The notes: a model not told the origin generated them from the letters alone. Shown: positions 7,939 to 17,426, counted from the stretch's first letter. The stretch is DNA of 64,000 bases from JANYCO01 sp035535995 (GCA_035535995.1 DATLOZ010000019.1:248001-312000); one strand, 5' to 3'. Numbers and translations are program-made.

Positions 7939-10900
7939 ATGAGCGAAACAACTATAAAAACAGGTTTGACAACAGAGACTACCAATCTCCCTCCTGTCAA
8001 AAAAGAAGAAAAGGAAATCAAGCCACAGGCTGAAACGCATAAAATGGCACCTAACCCTTTCCCGGGTCTTCGTCCCTTCGATGTAGAAGAAAGTCATCTC
8101 TTCTTTGGTAGAGAAGGTCAAAGCGATGAGGTGTTGATGAAGCTTACCGAAAATAAATTCGTAGCGGTGATCGGTGCATCTGGTAGTGGTAAATCATCTT
8201 TCCTCTACTGCGGTGTAATCCCGATCCTTTACGGAGGTTTCCTTACTACAACCGGTTCTAACTGGAATGTGGTAGTAACTCGTCCTGGTAGCTCGCCAAT
8301 CGATAACCTTGGAGAAGCATTGCTGAAGAGCAATGTAGACTACGTGGTTGCCGACCAGGAAGAGAAGCAGGTAAGAAAGAAAATTGTTTCCACCCTTCTG
8401 AGAAGTAGCTCACTCGGGCTGGTAGAAGCAGTAAGCCAAACCAAATCAAGCATCAACCAAAACGTGTTGATCCTGGTCGATCAGTTTGAAGAATTATTCC
8501 GTTTCAAGAAAAGTGAAGAAGGTACTACTACGATCAACGAATCATTGGCCTTTGTAAATCTTCTTTCTGAAGCAGCAAGACAAAAAGATGTGCCTATTTA
8601 TGTAGCCATCACCATGCGTTCCGATTTTATCGGTGATTGCGCGCAGTTCCCTGAACTTACAAAATATATTAACGATAGCCACTACCTGATCCCGCAAATG
8701 ACAAGGGAACAGAAACGTCTCGCAATTGTAGGACCAATCGCCGTAGGTGGTGGTAAGATCGCGCCGCGTTTATTGCAACAGCTGTTGAATGACCTCGGCG
8801 ACAATCCAGATCAGCTCCCAATCATGCAGCATGCCTTGATGAGAACCTGGAGCTATTGGACCGATCACAAAGAAGGGGAAGAACCAATCGATCTTCGTCA
8901 CTACGAAGCGATCGGAAGAATGGAGGAAGCCCTTTCGCAGCACGCGAATGAAGCATACGATGACCTGACGGAAAAACAAAAAGAAATTTGTCAGATCATG
9001 TTCAAAGCCTTGACTGAAAAAGGTGGAGAGAGTGCACACGGAATCAGAAGACCAACAAGACTCGCTGTAATTGCAGCGATTGCTAATACCACCGAAGAGG
9101 AGGTAATGAAAGTAGTAGAAACCTTCCGTAAACCGGGACGTTCCTTGCTCATGCCTCCTGCCGGAATTCCATTAAATTCAAACACCGTGGTCGATATTTC
9201 GCACGAAAGTTTGATGAGAATTTGGGTGAAATTGAAAATGTGGGTGGAAGAAGAAAGTGAATCGGTGCAAATGTACCTTCGTCTTTCGGAAGCCTCTGCC
9301 ATGTACCAGTTAGGAAAAACAGGTCTCTGGAGACCACCCGATCTTCAAGTAGCCTTGAACTGGTATGATAAGAACAAACCAACTCTTGACTGGGCGCAGC
9401 GCTACGATCCTGCTTTTGAAAGAGCAATCGTATTCCTCGAAACCAGTAAGAAAGCGTTCGAAACCGAACAGCGAATCAAAGAGATGATGCAGAAGCGTAC
9501 GCTGAAACGTACGCGTATCGTGGCCTTGATCATGGCCTTCCTTGCTATCATGGCGATTGGGGTTGTAATCTGGGCGATCACTCAAAAAGTGGAAGCAGAA
9601 AAACAAAAAGTATTGGCACTTGCAGCGAAAGAAGCTGCGATCATCGCACAAAACAAAGCGAAGGAAAGTGAACGTTTGGCTCTCTTGGCAAAAGATGAAG
9701 CGGAGAAACAAAAAGCACTCGCCCTTATCGCGAAAGAAGAAGCGGTGAAAGCGCAGAAAATTGCAGAAGAGCAAAAAACAGAAGCGCTCCACCAGAAAGA
9801 GCTCGCTGACCAGGCCCTGGCCCGTGCGGTGAAGAGTGAGGCGGAAGCAAAACTTCAAACTAAAAATGCACTCCTTGCGAAAGAAGAAGCCGATAAACAA
9901 AGAGGTATCGCCGAGATCAAACAAAAAGAAGCAACCAACCTTCGTTTGCTTTCTATTGCGAAATCAATGGCGGTGAAATCAGTTTCCCTGACTTCTGATA
10001 CCACTCGTAAGGCCTTGCTGGCACAGCAGGCATACAATTTTCATACAGCCAACGGCGGTAACAAACACAACCACGATATCTACGAAGGCTTGTATTTCGC
10101 AGTGAAATATCTTGAGAAAGAAGAATACAATGCACTTCCTGGTCACACCGATGCGATCCGTTCTATTGTATATTCTAAAAACGGCAAAGATATGTACACC
10201 GCCGGTAGTGATGGTAAGATCCTGAAATGGGATATGACCAAAGAAGTGAAAACACCTACCGTCGTACATTCACATGGATTTATCAATCGTGCCATCGATG
10301 TGAGCCCGGATGAGAAATGGTTGGTAGCCTGCGGTGACGTAAGCTATATCCAATTATTCGATATCACACAAGAGGCTCCTCAGCCTATTCAGTTGAGAGG
10401 CCATAGAGGAATGGTATGGACAGTTTCATTTACTCCGGACAATAAAGGTCTGATCTCTGCAGGTGCTGATTCATCAGTGATCTATTGGGACATCAATGAG
10501 AAAAAACCGAATGTCGTTCACAAAGGAAAGTCGAAGATCAAACACATCGAGATCAATCCGAAAGGAAACCTGATTGTAGTGGGTAATGAAAAAGGACAGG
10601 TAATTGTTTTGGATCGTAATAATAATTACGCTGAAACAGTAGTGATGGATCACAAAGGAAAAGCAGTGCACTCTGTAGCTTTCAGTAACGATGGCAAGTA
10701 CGTTGTATCCGGCGATGTGAACGGTATGGTAAAAGTATACAGCTTAGACGACCATAAAGTAGTAGCGGTGCTGGTAGACCACAAAGCAAGGATCAATGAT
10801 ATCGAATTCTCGAACGATAACAAATTCATGGCAACGGCAAGCTTCGATGGTACTGTGAGGTTGTGGGACTTCAATAACCTCAACGAAGAGCCTTTGATCT

Positions 10901-11154
10901 TCCGTGACCACGATATGTGGGTTTGGTCTGTTGGCTTCAGTTATGATGGTAATAAGTTATTTGCAGGTTGCGTGGATAATCTGATTCGTGTATGGCCAAC
11001 AAGTATGGAGTTTATGGCCAATCAGATTTGCGGAAAAATCAATCGTAACATGACAGGAAAAGAATGGTACCGTTATGTAGCAAGCGATATTCCATATGAG
11101 CTTACTTGTCCTACGCTTCCAAGTAGTGAAGCGATCAAAGAAGATTTGTATTAA
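7939..11154 (+). CDS. nSTAND1 NTPase with transmembrane segment, coiled coil and WD40 propeller
   Basis: A 1071-aa protein. NPFPGLRPF (39-47) and FFGRE (55-59) are nSTAND1 signatures. Walker A is G79-A-S-G-S-G-K-S86, Walker B is VLILVD ending at D181 followed by QFEEL, and MRSDF near 226-230 fits a sensor position. ISHESLMR (about 420-427) is typical of the STAND winged-helix region. Residues 527-548 form one hydrophobic helix preceded by KRTLKRTR, predicting N-terminus-inside topology. Residues about 550-670 are a long Ala/Lys/Glu coiled coil, and about 725-1030 contain WD-type repeats (GHTDAIRSIVYS...GSDGKILKWD, and several more). The propeller is therefore predicted to be periplasmic, which is unusual for a STAND sensor. 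It follows the TIR gene by 9 nt. Confidence 0.88.
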   Translation: MSETTIKTGLTTETTNLPPVKKEEKEIKPQAETHKMAPNPFPGLRPFDVEESHLFFGREGQSDEVLMKLTENKFVAVIGASGSGKSSFLYCGVIPILYGGFLTTTGSNWNVVVTRPGSSPIDNLGEALLKSNVDYVVADQEEKQVRKKIVSTLLRSSSLGLVEAVSQTKSSINQNVLILVDQFEELFRFKKSEEGTTTINESLAFVNLLSEAARQKDVPIYVAITMRSDFIGDCAQFPELTKYINDSHYLIPQMTREQKRLAIVGPIAVGGGKIAPRLLQQLLNDLGDNPDQLPIMQHALMRTWSYWTDHKEGEEPIDLRHYEAIGRMEEALSQHANEAYDDLTEKQKEICQIMFKALTEKGGESAHGIRRPTRLAVIAAIANTTEEEVMKVVETFRKPGRSLLMPPAGIPLNSNTVVDISHESLMRIWVKLKMWVEEESESVQMYLRLSEASAMYQLGKTGLWRPPDLQVALNWYDKNKPTLDWAQRYDPAFERAIVFLETSKKAFETEQRIKEMMQKRTLKRTRIVALIMAFLAIMAIGVVIWAITQKVEAEKQKVLALAAKEAAIIAQNKAKESERLALLAKDEAEKQKALALIAKEEAVKAQKIAEEQKTEALHQKELADQALARAVKSEAEAKLQTKNALLAKEEADKQRGIAEIKQKEATNLRLLSIAKSMAVKSVSLTSDTTRKALLAQQAYNFHTANGGNKHNHDIYEGLYFAVKYLEKEEYNALPGHTDAIRSIVYSKNGKDMYTAGSDGKILKWDMTKEVKTPTVVHSHGFINRAIDVSPDEKWLVACGDVSYIQLFDITQEAPQPIQLRGHRGMVWTVSFTPDNKGLISAGADSSVIYWDINEKKPNVVHKGKSKIKHIEINPKGNLIVVGNEKGQVIVLDRNNNYAETVVMDHKGKAVHSVAFSNDGKYVVSGDVNGMVKVYSLDDHKVVAVLVDHKARINDIEFSNDNKFMATASFDGTVRLWDFNNLNEEPLIFRDHDMWVWSVGFSYDGNKLFAGCVDNLIRVWPTSMEFMANQICGKINRNMTGKEWYRYVASDIPYELTCPTLPSSEAIKEDLY

Positions 11155-11165
11155 TAATCACAATA

Positions 11166-11201
11166 TTTCTTCAGGAGAGTTTCCTTACTCTCCTGAAGAA
11201 A
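11166..11201. other. Strong hairpin between the STAND gene and the barrel gene
   Basis: Arms 11166-11179 and 11188-11201 (14 bp, core TTCTTCAGGAGAG) pair perfectly around an 8-nt loop. No U-rich tract follows on either strand, so it is not a standard intrinsic terminator. It may be a read-through attenuator or an mRNA processing or stability element separating two parts of the operon. Confidence 0.55.
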
Positions 11202-11239
11202 AAATAATAAACTACCTTACTAAAAAAAAACACTACGCA

Positions 11240-12316
11240 GTGAGAAATTTACTTTTGTCCGTATTCTTTGTTTTATTCATAAGTATCGGAAATAATATAA
11301 ATGCAGAATCTGCCAGTACAAGTGACTCCATAACCTGTACACAAAAATTAAACAAAGCCCAAAAGGCATACGATGCAGGTCAGTTGTCGGAAGTAGAAGG
11401 ATTTCTTTCCAAATGTATTGACGACGGATTTTCCAAGGAAGAAAAAATGCAGGCGCTGCGTCTTTTGATCCTGGCTTCGCTCTTTCAGGATGAACATGGA
11501 AAAGCAGAAACCAACCTGCTGCGGCTTCTGAAAGAAGATCCGGAATATGTACTAAACCCGGCGATCGACCCCGCCGAGTTTTATGAACTATACAATTCCT
11601 ACAGAACCCTACCAATCATCAACGTTGGAATTATGGGAGGGATCACTACTACAAATGTTTTTGAAAAACAAACCTATAGCGTTGGAAGCGAGGCAAACAA
11701 TAAGCCTACTTATAAATCACGTTTTGGTTACCAGGGAGGAATTGTAACGGATATTTTGCTTTATAGAAAATTCCAATTGCATGTGGGAGGATTGTTTAGC
11801 ATCAAAAATTTTACTTATACCAATACATTTCTCTATAATAATGCCACTAAGCTTACCTCCAAAGAAAGCCAGATGTGGCTCGATGCTCCTGTTGCTATTA
11901 AGTACAATATCGGAAATGGCAAATTGAAAGTATACGCATTAGCCGGTGGAAGCTTCGGATTTTTGATCAATGCAAACTCCAAACTCTCCCGCGAGAATAG
12001 CGACAACTCAAACGCGGCGAAAGAAGGAACAGAAAAGTTTAAAAAAATCAGAAGCCCATACAACGTAGCGGCCTTAGTGGGATTGGGAATTCGTTATAAA
12101 ATAGGATACGGCTATGTCTTCATCGACGGACGTTACAGCATGGGATTGAAAAATATTGCAAACGTTAAGAACAGATATTTTACAGACGATGGAAGCAATT
12201 TATTCTACTACGGATATGTAAGTAGCGACTTTAACATTAACAACCTGATGATCTCTGTAGGATATATGAAATCGATCTATAAACCTAAAAAGATTCGCAA
12301 GATTGAAGAACAATAA
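11240..12316 (+). CDS. Outer-membrane beta-barrel protein with periplasmic helical N-terminal region
   Basis: The frame is open from 11096, but a signal peptide begins only at GTG 11240 (VRNLLLSVFFVLFISIGNNINA), giving 358 aa. Residues about 30-125 are helical and TPR-like (KLNKAQKAYDAGQLSEVEGF). From about residue 128 alternating aromatic/polar strands with Gly turns form a porin-like barrel of the PorT/OMP_b-brl type. The start choice is based on the signal peptide and on leaving the upstream STAND gene intact. Location: outer membrane, with the N-terminal part in the periplasm where it could meet the WD40 domain of the previous gene product (inference). Confidence 0.75.
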   Translation: MRNLLLSVFFVLFISIGNNINAESASTSDSITCTQKLNKAQKAYDAGQLSEVEGFLSKCIDDGFSKEEKMQALRLLILASLFQDEHGKAETNLLRLLKEDPEYVLNPAIDPAEFYELYNSYRTLPIINVGIMGGITTTNVFEKQTYSVGSEANNKPTYKSRFGYQGGIVTDILLYRKFQLHVGGLFSIKNFTYTNTFLYNNATKLTSKESQMWLDAPVAIKYNIGNGKLKVYALAGGSFGFLINANSKLSRENSDNSNAAKEGTEKFKKIRSPYNVAALVGLGIRYKIGYGYVFIDGRYSMGLKNIANVKNRYFTDDGSNLFYYGYVSSDFNINNLMISVGYMKSIYKPKKIRKIEEQ

Positions 12317-12359
12317 TTCAACCGTCAGTGCTTTTTCAAAAATAATTTCAAAAATTAAA

Positions 12360-13736
12360 ATGAATAAAATAATTAAAAATACTTTTCAGCTTCTTACCGT
12401 TGTGCTTTTACTGGTCACAGCAGGATGTAAAAAGAAAGAAGTAGATCTAGCCAAAGCTTTCGTAAAATATTACGGAGGATTGAAAGCCGATGCAGGTGTG
12501 GAAGTACTACAAACTTCTGACGGCGGTTATGTGATCGCAGGAACTAGTAATATTGGAACTAGTAATGCCGACAATTATGATATGATCGTGATCAAAACAG
12601 ATGAACATGGCAATGAAGTATGGCATAAAACATTTGGTAGCGCTAATTATGATGAATGTGGTGATTTAGGAATTATGCCTGACGGAGGATATATCTTGTT
12701 AGGTACTTTTGGAATCACATCAAGGAACTGGTCACTAGATCCCTTCAAACTTGAAGCCGGAAAAGATAGTACACAAATGGTGGCTGTTAGAATAGATGCA
12801 TTAGGAAATACGATCTGGCAAAAACCTTATAATTATTCAAACCCTTCGGTAGAAGTAGGTACGTTTGGAAAATCATTAGTAGTAAATCAGGATGGAACTT
12901 GTTTCTTAGGTGGAATGGTAGACAGTACCGACCTGTCGGGAGGGAACACAACTCCTAATCTCGATCTTTTTGCTCTTATTATTGATCAGGATGGAGCATT
13001 GATTAAAGTAGGGGGAGTAGATATGAAACCTCTCCGCTATGGAGCCGACATAGAACAAGACTACATGGGAGATGCTATACTGGCCTTCTCCTCAAGTGGG
13101 ATGACTGAGTATCTTATTTCTTCTTCCACTACACTAGCCGGATCAAATACTCCTCGTTTAGTAAAGTGTAGAATGAACGGAGTGGCACTTACACAAAATA
13201 ATGCTCCTTCCAAAACTCAATGGACACAATCTCCAGGAGCCGACAAGCTTCTTACAGGAGAGCAGATCTGTAGAACTTCCGATAATAATTATATGATGAC
13301 TGGTTCTTCCGGCACATTGCCTAACGCTGACTTTTATATGTTCAAGCTGAATGGCCTATCTTTGGATGATAATGGAATTGGATTTTTGAAATTCTATGGT
13401 GGAGATGGTAACGATGAAGGCGTCTCTATTATTCCTACCAATGATGGAGGTTATGCAATACTTGCCACTACAAACAGCGTAGTATATACAGGAGCTGCAG
13501 AAAAACAAAATGACGTCTTGTTAATGAAATTGAGTGGTACTGGAGATATACAATGGACGAAAGTTTTCGGAGGTACAGGAAATGACAGCGCTTCCAAACT
13601 AATCCAAACCCAAGACGGAGGATACTTGGTTTGCGGAACTATTGCTTTCGGAGACGATGTAAGTAACTCTGGAGCGTCTAATTCTATTACGCTTATCAAA
13701 GTAAATGATAAAGGAGAAATCTCTAATCTTAAATAA
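12360..13736 (+). CDS. Lipoprotein with repeated DGGY-type beta motifs
   Basis: The frame opens at 12303 inside the preceding gene, but the lipoprotein signal MNKIIKNTFQLLTVVLLLVTAGC starts at 12360, giving 458 aa with Cys at the lipobox. The mature part repeats units such as VLQTSDGGYVIAGTS, IMPDGGYILLGTF, IIPTNDGGYAILATT and LIQTQDGGYLVCGT, each followed by an IKTDEHGNEVWHKTFG-like strand. This resembles the secreted beta-propeller or delta-60-like repeat proteins common in Bacteroidota. Last gene of the cluster, ending at a strong terminator. Function unknown; surface or periplasmic binding is likely. Confidence 0.75.
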   Translation: MNKIIKNTFQLLTVVLLLVTAGCKKKEVDLAKAFVKYYGGLKADAGVEVLQTSDGGYVIAGTSNIGTSNADNYDMIVIKTDEHGNEVWHKTFGSANYDECGDLGIMPDGGYILLGTFGITSRNWSLDPFKLEAGKDSTQMVAVRIDALGNTIWQKPYNYSNPSVEVGTFGKSLVVNQDGTCFLGGMVDSTDLSGGNTTPNLDLFALIIDQDGALIKVGGVDMKPLRYGADIEQDYMGDAILAFSSSGMTEYLISSSTTLAGSNTPRLVKCRMNGVALTQNNAPSKTQWTQSPGADKLLTGEQICRTSDNNYMMTGSSGTLPNADFYMFKLNGLSLDDNGIGFLKFYGGDGNDEGVSIIPTNDGGYAILATTNSVVYTGAAEKQNDVLLMKLSGTGDIQWTKVFGGTGNDSASKLIQTQDGGYLVCGTIAFGDDVSNSGASNSITLIKVNDKGEISNLK

Positions 13737-13756
13737 AAATATTGAGAATTAAGGCT

Positions 13757-13793
13757 AATAAAAAAGCCCCGATCAAATCGGGGCTTTTTTATT
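13757..13793. terminator. Bidirectional intrinsic terminator
   Basis: A-rich left side, stem AAGCCCCGAT paired with ATCGGGGCTT around a CAA loop at 13774-13776, then a T run. It has U tracts on both strands and lies between the convergent lipoprotein gene and rpoD. Confidence 0.92.
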
Positions 13794-13807
13794 TAATAAG
13801 AATTGTA

Positions 13808-14671
13808 TTATCCTAAGTAAGGTTTTAGAGCCTTACTACGTGAAGTATGTCTTAGACGACGGATTGCTTTTTCTTTGATCTGACGCACTCTTTCGCGAGT
13901 CAGATTAAATTTCTCTCCGATTTCTTCAAGTGTCATAGCGTGTTCGCCATTTAAACCGAAGTATAGGGTGATTACGTCTGCCTCACGTTGCGTAAGAGTA
14001 GATAGGGCTCTTTGTACTTCTTTTCTTAAAGAATCGTTGATTAGGCCTGAATCAGGGGTTGCTTCGCTATCGTTTTCAAGAACATCTAGTAAGCTGTTTT
14101 CTTCTCCCTGAACAAACGGAGCATCCATGGATACATGACGACCAGAGATTTTAAGCGTATCTACAACCTCAGCAGTGGTAACGTCTAGTACTTCTGCCAA
14201 TTCATCAGGAGAAGGCTCTCTTTCGTATTTCTGCTCAAGCTCTGAAAACGTCTTGGAAATTTTATTTAAGGATCCCACTCTGTTCAATGGAAGTCTTACA
14301 ATTCTGGATTGTTCCGCCAATGCTTGCAAAATAGATTGACGAATCCACCATACAGCATAAGAGATGAATTTAAATCCTCTTGTTTCATCAAATCTTTGGG
14401 CTGCCTTTATCAAGCCAAGGTTACCTTCATTGATAAGGTCCCCTAAGGAAAGTCCCTGATTTTGGTATTGTTTTGCTACCGAAACCACGAAACGAAGGTT
14501 TGCTTTGGTTAGTTTTTCCAATGCCAGCTGATCTCCATCTCTGATCCTTTTTGCCAATTCTACTTCCTCGTCCGGAGTAAGCAGGTCCACTTTACCAATC
14601 TCCTGAAGGTACTTATCCAACGATTGGCTTTCGCGATTGGTAATTTGTTTACTTATTTTTAGCTGTCTCAT
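13808..14671 (-). CDS. rpoD: RNA polymerase primary sigma factor
   Basis: 287 aa, the short Bacteroidota form without a region 1.1. Region 1.2 (SLDKYLQEIGKVDLLTPDEE), region 2 (NLRFVVSVAKQYQNQGLSLGDLINEGNLG; RGFKFISYAVWWIRQSI), region 3 and region 4.2 with its helix-turn-helix (TLEEIGEKFNLTRERVRQIKEKAIRRLR) are all seen. This is the housekeeping sigma that reads the TAnnTTTG promoters noted here. It lies downstream of pnp on the same strand after an 85-nt gap, in the order rpsO-pnp-rpoD. Confidence 0.97.
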   Translation of the reverse strand: MRQLKISKQITNRESQSLDKYLQEIGKVDLLTPDEEVELAKRIRDGDQLALEKLTKANLRFVVSVAKQYQNQGLSLGDLINEGNLGLIKAAQRFDETRGFKFISYAVWWIRQSILQALAEQSRIVRLPLNRVGSLNKISKTFSELEQKYEREPSPDELAEVLDVTTAEVVDTLKISGRHVSMDAPFVQGEENSLLDVLENDSEATPDSGLINDSLRKEVQRALSTLTQREADVITLYFGLNGEHAMTLEEIGEKFNLTRERVRQIKEKAIRRLRHTSRSKALKPYLG

Positions 14672-14756
14672 TAGTTAACTAGCAATATTTTAATATCTTA
14701 AAACTGAAACGAAATAAAACCTCTTAAAGTTTTGGCAATGTCAGAAAATAATCTTT

Positions 14757-16904
14757 TTAATTATTCTGAATCTCATTTTTCTCAGGCTTAGGGATCAAAA
14801 CTTTTCTGGAAAGTCTGTATTTGCCTGTTTTTTTGTCAATTTCAATGAGTTTTACCTTTACTTCTTCGCCTACTTCCAGTACACCGTCCATAGACTCAAG
14901 TCTTTCCCACTTAATCTCAGAGATATGAAGTAATCCATCTTTTCCTGGCATGAATTCAACAAATGCACCAAAAGGCTGGATTGATTTTACTTTTCCTACA
15001 TAGGTTTCGCCAACATCCGGAAGGGCTACAATTCCTTTCACCCATGCAACAGCTCTATCCAGGATTTCTTTATCGCTCGCGAAAATATTGACCATACCTC
15101 CGTCTGCTACTTCTTCGATCACGATGGTAGCTCCGGTTACTTTTTGGATCTCTTGTACCACTTTACCGCCTGGTCCGATTACAGCACCGATCATGTCTTT
15201 AGGGATCCTGATATTGATCACTCTTGGAGCATGTGGTTTTAGATCAGCTCTAGGTTCAGAAAGCGTTTTCTTCATTTCATTAAGGATATGAAGACGACCT
15301 GCTTTTGCTTGTTCTAATGCTTTAGTCAACACTTCGTAAGAAAGACCTTCTACTTTCATGTCCATTTGGCAGGCAGTGATTCCTTTCTCAGTACCTGTTA
15401 CTTTGAAGTCCATATCTCCCAGGTGATCTTCATCGCCCAAGATATCAGAAAGCACGGCATATTTACCCGTAGTACTGTCGGAGATTAATCCCATTGCAAT
15501 ACCAGATACAGGACCGGAGATTTTAATACCTGCGTCCATCAATGCCAATGTGCCTGCACAAACGGTAGCCATAGAAGACGAGCCATTTGATTCCAGGATA
15601 TCGGATACTACACGGATGGTATAAGGATTTTGATCATCGGCTGGCAATACTTTTTTCAATGCTCGGTAAGCAAGGTTACCATGTCCTACTTCGCGTCTTC
15701 CAGGACCTCTGTTTGGTTTTACTTCGCCGGTTGAAAACCCAGGAAAGTTATAATGAAGCATAAATTTATTAGTACCAGAGAAAATTGCGCCGTCGATCAT
15801 TTGCTCGTCAAGCTTAGTACCAAGTGTAGCAGTGGTGATTGATTGTGTTTCACCTCTAGTGAAGATAGAAGAGCCGTGTGCAGAAGGAAGGTATCCTGCT
15901 TCTGTCCAGATCGGGCGGATCTGCTCAAGCTGGCGTCCGTCAAGGCGTACACGCTCGTTGAGTACCATGTTTCTTACGGCATCTTTTTCAATATCATGAT
16001 AGTATTTTTTGATCAAAGGAAGATCTTCATCCAAAAGTTCTACTGGATATGCAGCTACAAACTCCTCGATTACTTGTTTAAATCCTTTAGAACGCTCGCT
16101 CTTGTTGGCGTTTAATCTTTTTGCTACCGCATATACTTTATCGTATAGCTCTTTTTTGATTTTTTCTGCTAATTCAGGTTTGTTAACTTCATGAGAATAT
16201 TCTCTCTTTTTAGTTTTACCTGCTTCAGCTTCCAACTCTTTCAATGCAACGCACATTTTCTTAATGCAATCGTGACCTACTTTTAAAGCCTCTAGCATTA
16301 CAGATTCTTGTATTTCGCTCATTTCGCCTTCTACCATCAGGATGTTGTCGTAAGAAGCGCCTACCATTAGATCAAGGTCTGCTCTTTCAAGATCAGACAA
16401 AGCAGGGTTGATTACGAATTTACCATCGATGCGTGCTACTCTTACTTCAGAGATTGGACCGTTGAATGGGATATCGGAAACTGAAATAGCAGCAGATGCA
16501 GCCAATGCAGCCAGTGCATCGGGAAGAACTTTCATGTCACCCGACATCATGATGATGTTTACTTGTGTATCTGCGTGGTAATCGTCGGGGAAGAGTGGAC
16601 GCATTGCTCTGTCTACTAATCTGGAGACAAGAACTTCATAGTCGGAAAGTTTACCTTCTCTGCGAAGGAATCCGCCAGGGATGCGGCCGGTAGCAGCAAA
16701 TTTTTCCTGGTAATCAACCGAAAGAGGCATGAAGTCTACTCCGGGTTTTGCTTCAGGAGCAGAAACTACCGTTGCCAGTAGCATAGTATCTCCCATGCGT
16801 ACTACAGCAGAACCATCTGCTTGTTTGGCAAGTTTGCCAGTCTCAATGGTGATTTCTCTGCCGTCCTCAAGTGTTATTTTTTTGATTATTGTATTTGGAA
16901 GCAT
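14757..16904 (-). CDS. pnp: Polyribonucleotide nucleotidyltransferase (PNPase)
   Basis: 715 aa, full length. A 3'-5' phosphorolytic exoribonuclease of mRNA decay. Two RNase PH-like domains are present (first about 1-220; second about 310-540 with FTRGETQS and the acidic SDILGDEDHLGDMDFKVTGT segment), followed by a KH domain (about 555-615, GAVIGPGGKVVQEIQ) and a C-terminal S1 domain (about 625-695). It lies 120 nt downstream of rpsO with a terminator between them. PNPase often autoregulates through its leader, but no such structure was recognised here. Confidence 0.97.
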   Translation of the reverse strand: MLPNTIIKKITLEDGREITIETGKLAKQADGSAVVRMGDTMLLATVVSAPEAKPGVDFMPLSVDYQEKFAATGRIPGGFLRREGKLSDYEVLVSRLVDRAMRPLFPDDYHADTQVNIIMMSGDMKVLPDALAALAASAAISVSDIPFNGPISEVRVARIDGKFVINPALSDLERADLDLMVGASYDNILMVEGEMSEIQESVMLEALKVGHDCIKKMCVALKELEAEAGKTKKREYSHEVNKPELAEKIKKELYDKVYAVAKRLNANKSERSKGFKQVIEEFVAAYPVELLDEDLPLIKKYYHDIEKDAVRNMVLNERVRLDGRQLEQIRPIWTEAGYLPSAHGSSIFTRGETQSITTATLGTKLDEQMIDGAIFSGTNKFMLHYNFPGFSTGEVKPNRGPGRREVGHGNLAYRALKKVLPADDQNPYTIRVVSDILESNGSSSMATVCAGTLALMDAGIKISGPVSGIAMGLISDSTTGKYAVLSDILGDEDHLGDMDFKVTGTEKGITACQMDMKVEGLSYEVLTKALEQAKAGRLHILNEMKKTLSEPRADLKPHAPRVINIRIPKDMIGAVIGPGGKVVQEIQKVTGATIVIEEVADGGMVNIFASDKEILDRAVAWVKGIVALPDVGETYVGKVKSIQPFGAFVEFMPGKDGLLHISEIKWERLESMDGVLEVGEEVKVKLIEIDKKTGKYRLSRKVLIPKPEKNEIQNN

Positions 16905-16970
16905 GATGTAATATCGTTAGTAGTGTTATAAAAATTATAAAACAGGGATAGTTCTATCCTATGAAATTAA

Positions 16971-17001
16971 CCAAAAGAGGGAATCCATTTGAATCCCCTC
17001 T
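16971..17001 (-). terminator. Intrinsic terminator after rpsO
   Basis: On the minus strand AGAGGGGATTC (from 17001) pairs with GGATTCCCTCT (ending at 16976) with two G-U wobbles and a 4-nt loop, followed by UUUUGGUU. It lies 24 nt past the rpsO stop and ahead of pnp, so it could set the rpsO:pnp ratio. Confidence 0.75.
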
Positions 17002-17024
17002 CTCTCCATATCAATTGGATATGA

Positions 17025-17300
17025 TTATTTTCTTAGGTTATTATCTGCGATCGCAGCTCTGTATCTATTGATGTCAATTCTACTTAGGTAGTCAAGCAAT
17101 CTTTTTCTTTTACCTACCAATTTAAGAAGACCAAGTCTTGTAGAGAAATCCTTTGGATGAGTTTTCAGGTGTTCAGTAAGTTCGTTCACTCTGAATGTAA
17201 AAAGTGCGATCTGAGATTCAGGAGATCCTGTATCTGTAGTAGATTTTGCCTTTCCTTGTTTTTTAAAAATTTCCGCTTTTTTTTCTTTCGTCAAATACAT
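17025..17300 (-). CDS. rpsO: 30S ribosomal protein S15
   Basis: 91 aa, the usual length. Conserved S15 features include DTGSPESQIALFTFRVNELTEHL and the C-terminal GLLKLVGKRKRLLDYLSRID stretch that binds 16S rRNA. It sits between the LptG-type permease and pnp, the order commonly seen in the phylum, and has its own promoter at 17344-17375. Confidence 0.97.
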   Translation of the reverse strand: MYLTKEKKAEIFKKQGKAKSTTDTGSPESQIALFTFRVNELTEHLKTHPKDFSTRLGLLKLVGKRKRLLDYLSRIDINRYRAAIADNNLRK

Positions 17301-17343
17301 CTTAGTATATCAGCTTTTTAGTTTTTACACGTATAATAAGTTG

Positions 17344-17375
17344 CAAAATTAGAATTTTAATTTATTTTATCCAAA
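17344..17375 (-). promoter_or_regulatory. Promoter of rpsO
   Basis: On the minus strand TTTG (17375-17372), a 20-nt spacer, then TAATTTTG (17351-17344). This is a full match to the Bacteroidota -33/-7 pattern. The predicted start near 17338 leaves a leader of about 38 nt. Confidence 0.72.
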
Positions 17376-17426
17376 TATTGCTTTTGTATTCTTTTGTTAA
17401 TATTTAATTTGCTGATTATTAGACGT

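Noticed and set aside
9310..9924. 204-codon minus-strand ORF
   Set aside because: Shadow of the low-complexity Lys/Glu/Ala coiled coil of the STAND gene; Phe/Arg-rich, no start context or homology.
11166..11201. Standard intrinsic terminator after the STAND gene
   Set aside because: The stem is strong but no U-rich tract follows on either strand, so it is listed only as a hairpin.
11096..11239. ATG 11096 as start of the barrel protein
   Set aside because: It would overlap the STAND gene by 59 nt and bury the signal peptide 48 residues into the protein.
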